A DNA stretch of 6,325 nt from Acetobacteraceae bacterium (GTDB lineage Bacteria > Pseudomonadota > Alphaproteobacteria > Acetobacterales > Acetobacteraceae): the NCBI GenBank assembly GCA_019689515.1, contig JADGHI010000239.1, positions 1 to 6,325 on the forward strand, given 5' to 3'. Numbering within the stretch: the first letter of the stretch is position 1; each line of letters starts with the position of its first letter. Below the pieces are notes generated by a model that was not told the origin of the DNA, did no database searches, and saw nothing but the letters and a program-made list of their open reading frames with translations. Of the stretch, positions 1 through 5,574 are shown one piece after another. The translations under genes and the position numbers were made by a program.

Positions 1-447
1 TAGCCCTGCTTTTCCACCACGCCCCAGGGCGTCGCAGATCGAGCCGACGAAGAATGACGAAGCCACACTGTGCCAAGGTCCGGGACTCGGAGGCCGGTGA
101 TCCTGCGGATCATCCATGCATGTCTGCAGACGCAGTGGGATGATGTCGGAATTCGGCGCCTGACCGGAGACCACGGCCGAATGACGGCCGCGAGCCTACA
201 GTCCGCCACGCGACATGCGCCCGGTTGTTGGAGACGCGCGGTGAGGAACGCCATAACGACAAGCCACATTTGGCCAGGGGCGCCCGCGCGCGGCCTCCAC
301 CTGCCTGGGGCCCGCCAACGTCGTCCGCGGACCGGCGAGGATGGCACAAGGCGGTCTTGCAGAGCCCGGCTCGCCAGGCGCACGCTCGGCCCGGGCCCCG
401 ACGACCGGCCGGCCGGGGCAGCGGTATCACGCCAAGAGGAATCCTCG
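1..447. other. Upstream region without a supported gene
   Basis: I find no convincing gene here. The + strand frame of the downstream sulfurtransferase is open back to about position 70, but the extra N-terminal residues look like translated non-coding DNA and the good ribosome binding site lies much further down. The left edge has open - strand frames, including one starting with ATG at 117 and running off the window, but none has a Shine-Dalgarno sequence or resembles a family I know. Small inverted repeats are present: TGATCC/GGATCA around a 3-base loop at 98-112, and GCCCCG/CGGGGC at 395-400 and 414-419, just upstream of the sulfurtransferase ribosome binding site. None is followed by a T tract. 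A promoter for the sulfurtransferase must lie in this region, but I could not pick a convincing -35/-10 pair. Confidence 0.5.
434..440 (+). promoter_or_regulatory. Ribosome binding site of the sulfurtransferase gene
   Basis: AAGAGGA is a near-consensus purine-rich Shine-Dalgarno sequence, 7 bases before the ATG at 448. It decides the start of the sulfurtransferase, because the same frame stays open for more than 370 bases further upstream. Confidence 0.75.
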
Positions 448-1332
448 ATGACGGCGACGACGCGCTACGCACATCCCGAGGCCATCGTCGGCACACAGTG
501 GCTGGCGGACAACCTCCACGACCCCTCCCTCCGCGTCTTCGACTGCACGACCTACCTGCACTACGAGACGGGGACAGGCCGGCCCTACCGCGTCGAGAGC
601 GGCCGCGCCGACTACGACAAGGGCCACATCCCCGGCTCGGCCTTCCTGGACCTGCAGGGAGAGATCTCCGACACCTCCAGCCGTTTCAACTTCATGATGC
701 CTGCTCCCGACGACCTGGCGGCCCGGTTCGCGGCGAAGGGCATCGGCGCGGGGACGCGCGTGGTCCTCTACGCGCGCAAGAACCCGCAATGGGCGACGCG
801 CGTGTGGTGGATGCTGCGGGCGATCGGCTTCGACGACGCCGCGGTCCTCGACGGCGGCTTCGACAAGTGGAGCGCCGAGGGACGGCCGACCGAGACGGCC
901 GAGACGCGCTACCCGGCGGCGAGTCTCACGGCGAAGCCGCGGCCCGACCTCTTCGTCGGCAAGGATGAGGTCAGGGCCGCGATCGGCGACACGGGCGTCT
1001 GCACGATCAACGCACTCGCGCCGGACCTGCACCGCGGCGACAACCCGCGCTACGGGCGCCCGGGCCGCATCCCGGGGAGCGTCAATGTGCCGGCGCTGTC
1101 CCTTCTGGACCCGGCCTCATTGACCTTCAGGCCGCCGGAGGCGGTCGCCGCAGCCTTTGCGTCGGTCGGCGCGGACCCATCGAAGCGCATCCTGGTCTAC
1201 TGCGGGGGCGGCATCGCGGCGACGCTCGACGCCTTCCTGCTCCACCAGCTCGGGTACCGGAACATCGCCGTCTATGACGCCTCGATGAGCGAATGGGCGA
1301 AGGACGAGTCGCTGCCGATCGAGCGAGGGTGA
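448..1332 (+). CDS. Two-domain rhodanese-type sulfurtransferase (thiosulfate / 3-mercaptopyruvate sulfurtransferase family)
   Basis: The 294-residue protein has the tandem rhodanese layout usual for thiosulfate and 3-mercaptopyruvate sulfurtransferases, with matching length. The N-terminal domain (about residues 10-150) is the catalytically silent repeat. It carries KGHIPGS, the YARKNPQWATRVWW region where no cysteine is present, and DGGFDKW at 135-141. The C-terminal domain (about 165-290) has RPGRIPGSVNVP and the active loop YCGGGIAAT with catalytic Cys252. Family members move a sulfane sulfur through a cysteine persulfide to a thiophilic acceptor. There is no signal peptide, so it is probably cytoplasmic. 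The loop differs from the textbook CRKGVTA (rhodanese) and CGSGVTA (mercaptopyruvate type): it begins C-G like the latter but lacks the Thr, so the donor cannot be named. ATG 448 was chosen for its ribosome binding site and because the fold begins soon after it. The next gene is 408 bases away, so no operon partner is visible. Family certain; substrate open. Confidence 0.9.
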   Translation: MTATTRYAHPEAIVGTQWLADNLHDPSLRVFDCTTYLHYETGTGRPYRVESGRADYDKGHIPGSAFLDLQGEISDTSSRFNFMMPAPDDLAARFAAKGIGAGTRVVLYARKNPQWATRVWWMLRAIGFDDAAVLDGGFDKWSAEGRPTETAETRYPAASLTAKPRPDLFVGKDEVRAAIGDTGVCTINALAPDLHRGDNPRYGRPGRIPGSVNVPALSLLDPASLTFRPPEAVAAAFASVGADPSKRILVYCGGGIAATLDAFLLHQLGYRNIAVYDASMSEWAKDESLPIERG

Positions 1333-1367
1333 CCGCCGGCACCGCCCCCGCAACGGCCACCCTGATC

Positions 1368-1389
1368 CCGCGCGCAGGCGTGCGCGCGG
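1368..1389 (+). terminator. Perfect 9-bp GC hairpin after the sulfurtransferase gene
   Basis: CCGCGCGCA and TGCGCGCGG form a perfect 9-base-pair stem around the 4-base loop GGCG, 35 bases after the sulfurtransferase stop codon. The position suits a transcript end or an mRNA 3' stabiliser. No T tract follows, so intrinsic termination is uncertain. Confidence 0.35.
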
Positions 1390-1415
1390 CGGTGTCGGAG
1401 CATCGCCGAGGACGC

Positions 1416-1446
1416 GGCGGCCGGGGATTCCGAAGCCGCCTTCTCT
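1416..1446 (+). terminator. Candidate terminator hairpin with short T/C-rich tail
   Basis: GGCGGC (1416-1421) pairs with GCCGCC (1435-1440). Inside, CGG (1422-1424) can pair with CCG (1430-1432), leaving an AA bulge and the loop GGATT. The stem is followed by TTCTCT, the most T-rich tail of any hairpin in this gap. It lies 83 bases after the sulfurtransferase stop and may be its terminator. The tail is short, so this is tentative. Confidence 0.35.
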
Positions 1447-1740
1447 GTTGGATGCCACGCCCGGCGTCCGGCCTGTTCATCGCGCGGCGTGGCCGCGCAC
1501 GCTCGGTGCGCCACAGGCCACGCAGCCAGTAACCGAACCGCCCACCGCCCTCCCCTGCATCGGCCGCGGCTCCGCCGGCGATGGCGGCCGTCCTGGCAAC
1601 CGGGAGACAGCCGGAACCGCCCGCGGCAATCCAGGTTAGGCCGAGGATGCGGCAGGCGCGGTCGCGGCAGCCGCCGCGCATGGCGCCCGATGGAGGAGTC
1701 GAGGGAGTCCGGCATCGGCCCTTGCCAGGATTCGAGACCG

Positions 1741-3195
1741 ATGGGCCATTTCAGTACGATCGTGACCGTCGTGCTGAGCCTCTACGTGCTCGCAACGGCC
1801 ATCTTCCTGATCTCGGAGAACCGTCGCCCGCAGGCGACCCTCGCCTGGATGCTGGCCTTCTTCGTCGCCCCCGGACTCGGAGCGATGCTCTACATCCTCT
1901 TCGGCAGGAGCCGGAAGGCCTTCAGCAAGCGGCGCAAGCTCCTCATGCACGAGCTCGCGGCGAACGCCGAGCCGCTGCTGTCGCCGATCCTGTCCCGCCA
2001 GGACGCGGAGATCGCGCGGCTGGAGGGCGAGGAGACCAGCCACCGGCGGCTTATGATGCTCGTGCGGCAAAACTCCCAGTCCGCCCTGACGCGACGCAAC
2101 CAGGTGAAGATCCAGCAGGACGCGGCCGAGTTCTACCCCAGCCTGATCGCCGACCTGGAGGCGGCGCGGCACTCCATCCACCTCCAGTACTTCATCTGGA
2201 GCGCCGACGATTTCACCGAGGGCCTGAAGGACATCCTGACCGCCAAGGCGCGGGCAGGCGTCGAGGTGCGCCTGCTCTACGACCCCGTCGGATCGCGCAC
2301 GCATCTGAGTCGGCGCTACGTCGAGGACATGAAGCGGGCGGGGGTGCGGGTGGCACCCACCTCGCCGCTCTGGCAACTGCACACGATCAGCTACCGCAAC
2401 CACCGCAAGATCACCGTGATCGACGGCGAGATCGGCTACACCGGCGGCATGAACATCGGGAAGGAGCACCTCGACGGCGGCGAGGGCTTCACGTCCTGGC
2501 GCGACACCCAGGTGCGCATCGTCGGCGAGGGCGCCGCGATGCTGCAGTCGGTGTTCGCGGTGGACTGGTACAACGCCGTGAAGGAGAACCTGTTCTCCGC
2601 CGCCTACTTCCCCGGGAGCGTCACGGCAGCCGCGGAAGGCGGCGGCGTGCCGGTGCAGATCCTCGTCGCGGGGCCCGATTCGCGCTGGGCGGCGATCCGG
2701 CAGCTCTACTTCGCCATGATCACGACGGCGCGGCGGCACGTCTATCTGCAGTCACCCTACTTCGTCCTCGACAGCAGCATCGCGGAGGCGCTGACGGCGG
2801 CGGCCCTGGCCGGGGTGGACGTCAAGGTGATGCTGACCGCGCGGCCATCGGGCAATCCGGTCCCCGGTTGGGCCGGGAACACCTATGCCATGGAGGTCGC
2901 CGGAGCGGGCGTGCGCGTCTTCCTCTACGAGACGGGCTACCTGCACGCCAAGACGATCAGCATTGACTCCGAGATCTGCTCGATCGGCTCGGCGAACATC
3001 GACATTCGCAGCTTCAGCATCAACTACGAGATCAACGCGGTGCTCTACGACAAGGCGCTCGCGTCGGAGCTGGAGGCGGACTTCGAGCGCGACCTCGCGC
3101 ACTGCACCGAATTCGACCCCGCGGAGTACCGGAGCCGCGACGCCGCCCTCCGCTTCCGGGATTCGGTCGCGAGGCTGTTCTCGCCGCTGCTGTGA
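1741..3195 (+). CDS. cls: Cardiolipin synthase, ClsA type
   Basis: The 484-residue protein is a phospholipase-D superfamily cardiolipin synthase. These membrane enzymes condense two phosphatidylglycerol molecules into cardiolipin and glycerol. Two hydrophobic segments lie near the N-terminus (about residues 4-24 and 34-54), joined by the typical ENRRPQATLAW stretch. Two complete HxKxxxxD motifs follow: H221-K223-D228 in HRKITVID, then GYTGGMNIG, and H402-K404-D409 in HAKTISID, then SIGSANIDIRS. Motif spacing (181 residues) and total length match E. coli ClsA closely. ATG 1741 was chosen because the first membrane segment begins at once, as in homologues. Its ribosome binding site is weak (AGGA, 10 bases upstream). 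An in-frame ATG at 1690 would add 17 residues and cannot be excluded. The gene stands alone, with 408 bases before it and 273 after. All catalytic residues are present, so it should be active. Confidence 0.95.
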   Translation: MGHFSTIVTVVLSLYVLATAIFLISENRRPQATLAWMLAFFVAPGLGAMLYILFGRSRKAFSKRRKLLMHELAANAEPLLSPILSRQDAEIARLEGEETSHRRLMMLVRQNSQSALTRRNQVKIQQDAAEFYPSLIADLEAARHSIHLQYFIWSADDFTEGLKDILTAKARAGVEVRLLYDPVGSRTHLSRRYVEDMKRAGVRVAPTSPLWQLHTISYRNHRKITVIDGEIGYTGGMNIGKEHLDGGEGFTSWRDTQVRIVGEGAAMLQSVFAVDWYNAVKENLFSAAYFPGSVTAAAEGGGVPVQILVAGPDSRWAAIRQLYFAMITTARRHVYLQSPYFVLDSSIAEALTAAALAGVDVKVMLTARPSGNPVPGWAGNTYAMEVAGAGVRVFLYETGYLHAKTISIDSEICSIGSANIDIRSFSINYEINAVLYDKALASELEADFERDLAHCTEFDPAEYRSRDAALRFRDSVARLFSPLL

Positions 3196-3199
3196 GCCG

Positions 3200-3225
3200 T
3201 CGCCGGGCCACCATGGGCACGGCGA
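3200..3225 (+). terminator. Weak hairpin just after the cardiolipin synthase gene
   Basis: TCGCCG (3200-3205) and CGGCGA (3220-3225) form a 6-base-pair stem around a 14-base loop, 4 bases after the cls stop codon. There is no T tract. The placement is the main argument for a role at the transcript end. Confidence 0.22.
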
Positions 3226-3240
3226 GCGTGGCTGCGCCGT

Positions 3241-3262
3241 CACCGATCCACCACCGATCCAC
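3241..3262. repeat. Perfect tandem 11-bp direct repeat (two copies)
   Basis: CACCGATCCAC occurs twice head to tail in the gap between cls and the hydroxy-acid dehydrogenase gene. The repeat is exact and stops sharply on both sides. It could be a direct-repeat protein-binding site or a chance duplication. No function can be assigned from sequence. Confidence 0.6.
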
Positions 3263-3455
3263 GGCTGGCTGGGCAACCCCGGTGCAGCGGGCGCGTTCCC
3301 AGCCCGTCCCGCGAGGCCATTTCGAGGCCGCCGCATCTGCGCTTCTGGAGTGAAACGCCGCTTCTTCCCGCCCGCCCGTTGCGGGGAGCGACCGATCGGA
3401 GCGGGTCCGGCGCCGGATCGCGGGCGGAACGGGACTCCGGGCACACGGGAAGGCC

Positions 3456-3460
3456 AGGAG
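3456..3460 (+). promoter_or_regulatory. Ribosome binding site of the Tat-exported hydroxy-acid dehydrogenase gene
   Basis: AGGAG lies 8 bases before the ATG at 3469. It fixes the start directly before the twin-arginine signal peptide and excludes longer in-frame starts reaching back to about 3379. Confidence 0.75.
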
Positions 3461-3468
3461 CGACGCCC

Positions 3469-4662
3469 ATGACCACCGATCCCCCGTCACGCCGAGGGCT
3501 CTTCCTCGCAGCCGGCGCGGCCGGCGCGGCCGGCGCGGCCCTGGCGCCGGCGCGTCCGGCGGCCGCCCAGCAGCAGCAGGAGGGCGAGCGCGGTGCGCTC
3601 CAGCTCCGGCCCACGCCGCGCCCCTACCCGGCTCCGACGGCCGAGCAATCCCTGCGGATGGCCAATCTGCTCGAGATCGAGGAGGCCGCCTCGCGCATCA
3701 TCCCGGAGGGAGCCTTCGCCTACATCGCCTCCGGCGCGGACAACGAATGGACCCTGCACGAGAACCGGCGCGCCTTCGACCGCTACCCCATCAGGCCGCA
3801 TTACCTGAGCGGCCCGGCAGGGCTGGACCTGCGCACGACGCTCCTTGGCCAGGAGCTGAGCATGCCGATCCTCACGGCACCGATGGGGGCCCACGGCCTG
3901 GCCCACGCCTCGGCGGAGGTCGGCACGGCGCGCGGGACCGGGGAGGCCGGAACGCTGATGACAATCGGCACCGCCGCCAACCGCACCATCGAGGACATCG
4001 CCAAGGCGACGCCGGGCCCGAAGTGGTTCCAGATCTACCTCATGGACGATGCCGGCAGGTCGCGCGAGCTGCTGCAGCGCGCCAAGGCAGCCGGCTGCTC
4101 GGCCATCGTCTTCACCATAGACGCCTTCGCGCCGGGCGCCTCCGACCGCGTCGCGCGGCTTGGGTTCTCCTTCCCGCCCAACCTGCCGCTGGTCAACAGC
4201 GGGACCGCGGTGTTCAAGCGCAGCCTGACCTGGGACGACGTCGCGTTCATCCAGCGGACGGTTGATCTGCCCCTCGTCCTGAAGGGCGTGCTCACTGCGG
4301 ACGTCGCCCGGGCGGCGATCGAGCGCGGGGTGGCGGCGATCCAGGTCTCCAACCACGGCGGCCGCCAGCTCGACGGGGTCCCGGCCGCGCTCGATGCGCT
4401 GCCGCCGATCGCCGAGGCCGTTGCCGGCCGCGTCCCCGTGATCATGGACAGCGGCATCCGGCGCGGCACGGACGTGTTCAAGGCGCTGGCGCTCGGCGCC
4501 GATGCGGTCGCCCTCGGCCGCCCCGTGCTCTACGGCCTCGCGCTCGGCGGATGGATGGGCGTGAAGAGCGTGTACGACCACATCCGGCAGGAACTCACGC
4601 GGACGATGACCATCGCCGGCGCGCGGACGGTGAAGGACGTTCAGCGGAACTTCCTGTTCTGA
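3469..4662 (+). CDS. Tat-exported FMN-dependent 2-hydroxy-acid dehydrogenase/oxidase, lactate-oxidase-like
   Basis: The 397-residue protein belongs to the FMN-dependent (S)-2-hydroxy-acid dehydrogenase family (glycolate oxidase, lactate oxidase, LldD, mandelate dehydrogenase). Its body resembles bacterial L-lactate oxidase most, as in IPEGAFAYIASGADNEW, AHGLAHASAEVGTARG and LGRPVLYGLALGGW. Recognisable active-site positions are Y85, Y190 (FQIY), D218, K272 (LKG), H296 and R299 (SNHGGRQ), and D327 in the FMN-phosphate region (MDSGIRRG). K272-H296 and Y190-D218 spacings equal those in Aerococcus lactate oxidase. The conserved Arg seven residues after D218 is Ser225 here. The N-terminus is a Tat signal: SRRGLFL with R8-R9, an Ala/Gly core, and probable cleavage at AAA|Q (33/34). 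The folded flavoprotein should therefore act in the periplasm. Family reaction: oxidation of a 2-hydroxy acid to the 2-keto acid. Substrate and electron acceptor (O2, cytochrome or quinone) are not determined by the sequence. The gene appears monocistronic. Confidence 0.9.
   Translation: MTTDPPSRRGLFLAAGAAGAAGAALAPARPAAAQQQQEGERGALQLRPTPRPYPAPTAEQSLRMANLLEIEEAASRIIPEGAFAYIASGADNEWTLHENRRAFDRYPIRPHYLSGPAGLDLRTTLLGQELSMPILTAPMGAHGLAHASAEVGTARGTGEAGTLMTIGTAANRTIEDIAKATPGPKWFQIYLMDDAGRSRELLQRAKAAGCSAIVFTIDAFAPGASDRVARLGFSFPPNLPLVNSGTAVFKRSLTWDDVAFIQRTVDLPLVLKGVLTADVARAAIERGVAAIQVSNHGGRQLDGVPAALDALPPIAEAVAGRVPVIMDSGIRRGTDVFKALALGADAVALGRPVLYGLALGGWMGVKSVYDHIRQELTRTMTIAGARTVKDVQRNFLF
3511..3537 (+). 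repeat. Three perfect 9-bp tandem repeats inside the Tat signal peptide
   Basis: GCCGGCGCG is repeated three times without a mismatch, followed by another GCC. In frame it encodes Ala-Gly-Ala three times (residues 15-23), which makes up most of the hydrophobic core of the signal peptide. Gain or loss of a 9-bp unit would keep the reading frame and change only the core length. Confidence 0.9.
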
Positions 4663-4667
4663 CACGC

Positions 4668-4686
4668 CGGCCGGCCGCGCCGGCCG
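4668..4686. terminator. GC hairpin between two convergent stop codons (candidate bidirectional terminator)
   Basis: CGGCCGG (4668-4674) pairs perfectly with CCGGCCG (4680-4686) around the loop CCGCG. The hairpin fills most of the 24 bases between the + strand stop (4660-4662) and the - strand stop (4687-4689), so either transcript would form it. No T tract follows on either strand, so efficiency as an intrinsic terminator is uncertain. Confidence 0.5.
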
Positions 4687-5574
4687 TCACGCCTGCTTGC
4701 GCTCGATCAGCCCGCGCCGGATCTTCCGCCCGCGCGCGATCCGGTCCTCAATGAAATCCGCCTGCCCCCAGCGGATCGCGCGGCCGAAGGCCTGCGCATC
4801 CTCGGTGAAGCGCGCGAGCATCTCCAGCACCGCCTCGCGGTTGTTGAGGAAGATGTCGCGCCACATGTTCACGTCCGAGGCTGCGATGCGCGTGAAGTCG
4901 CGGAAGCCGGAGGCGGCGAATTTCAGCACCGCCTCGCGCGTCTCCTGCGCCAGGTCGTCGGCCGTGCCGCAGATGGTGAAGGCGATCAGGTGCGGCAGGT
5001 GGGAGACGATCGCGAGCACCTTGTCGTGCGTCGCCGCGTCCATGGTCTCGACCATGCTGCCGCAGCGCCGCCAGAGTTCCGCGATCTTCTCCACCGCCAC
5101 CGGATCGGCGCCGGGCGGGGGCGTCAGGATGCAGTAGCGCCCCTGGAACAGCTCGGCGAAGCCGGCATCGGGGCCGGAATGCTCGGTGCCGGCCAGCGGA
5201 TGCGCCGGCACGAGCTGCACGGTGGAGGGCGTGAGCGGCAGCAGGTCCCGCAGCACGCTCCCCTTCGTCGAGCCGACGTCCGACAGCACGCAGCCCGGCG
5301 CGAGGTGCGGCGCGATCGCCTCCATCACCTGCGCATAGACCCCGACAGGCACGCAGAGGATGACGCAATCGGCACCGCGCACGGCGCGCGCCGGATCAGC
5401 CTCCACCTCGTCCGCGATGCCGAGCTCCCGCACCCGCTGGAGCGTCGCCGGGGTCTTCGCGCTCGCCACCACGCACCGCGCGATGTCGCCGCGCGCGTGC
5501 GCGACTCGGGCAATGGAGCTGCCGATCAGCCCGATGCCGATCAGGCACAGGCGCTCGAAGAGCGGCTCAGCCAT
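4687..5574 (-). CDS. tyrA: Prephenate/arogenate (cyclohexadienyl) dehydrogenase
   Basis: The 295-residue enzyme catalyses NAD(P)+-dependent oxidative decarboxylation of prephenate (or arogenate) to 4-hydroxyphenylpyruvate (or tyrosine) in the cytoplasm. It has an N-terminal Rossmann fold with GIGLIG at residues 13-18, then CVPVGVY, SDVGSTKGS, PAHPLAGTEHSG (H125), the helical-domain motif SHLPH (H192, H195), and ASGFRDFTRIAASD. Length and motifs match the monofunctional alphaproteobacterial type (often called TyrC). I see no chorismate mutase or ACT domain, so it is not the fused form. It overlaps the aminotransferase stop by 8 bases (ATGGCTGA) and has no clear Shine-Dalgarno sequence, which points to translational coupling. 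An ATG 12 codons upstream is in frame, but the chosen start places the Rossmann motif at the usual distance. Prephenate versus arogenate preference and NAD versus NADP use cannot be read here. Confidence 0.93.
   Translation of the reverse strand: MAEPLFERLCLIGIGLIGSSIARVAHARGDIARCVVASAKTPATLQRVRELGIADEVEADPARAVRGADCVILCVPVGVYAQVMEAIAPHLAPGCVLSDVGSTKGSVLRDLLPLTPSTVQLVPAHPLAGTEHSGPDAGFAELFQGRYCILTPPPGADPVAVEKIAELWRRCGSMVETMDAATHDKVLAIVSHLPHLIAFTICGTADDLAQETREAVLKFAASGFRDFTRIAASDVNMWRDIFLNNREAVLEMLARFTEDAQAFGRAIRWGQADFIEDRIARGRKIRRGLIERKQA

Larger units (their letters stand above)
1333..1740. other. Intergenic region with two GC-rich hairpins
   Basis: This 408-base gap separates the sulfurtransferase from the cardiolipin synthase. 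It contains two strong hairpins in its first 120 bases, listed separately. The remainder is GC-rich and I recognise nothing in it. Open frames exist on both strands, as expected at this GC content, but they give Arg/Pro/Ala/Gly-rich low-information products without ribosome binding sites or family motifs. The promoter of the cardiolipin synthase should lie here, but I see no clear -35/-10 pair. Confidence 0.5.

Noticed and set aside
225..257. Possible promoter with TTGTTG at 225-230 and CATAAC at 252-257
   Set aside because: The spacing is 21 bases rather than about 17 and both boxes are weak matches, so it is not better than chance.
70..447. N-terminal extension of the sulfurtransferase by about 126 residues
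   Set aside because: The added sequence is Arg/Pro-rich without domain features, while a strong ribosome binding site precedes ATG 448 and the rhodanese fold begins just after it.
1448..1639. Small + strand open frame of 63 codons in the gap before cls
   Set aside because: It has no ribosome binding site, a low-complexity Pro/Arg/Ala/Gly composition and no recognisable motif. Such frames are common at this GC content.
1127..1715. Overlapping - strand frames of 147-184 codons across the gap and the sulfurtransferase end
   Set aside because: They are antisense to a certain gene, Arg/Pro-rich, mutually overlapping and without family features. They are GC-driven shadow frames.
3406..3417. 12-bp palindrome TCCGGCGCCGGA as a regulator operator
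   Set aside because: GC-only palindromes of this size are frequent in such DNA. There is no second copy or promoter element nearby to support an operator.
3487..4665. 392-codon - strand frame opposite the hydroxy-acid dehydrogenase
   Set aside because: It is a mirror frame of a gene with clear catalytic motifs. Its translation has the His/Arg/Asp-rich composition of an antisense shadow and no domain.
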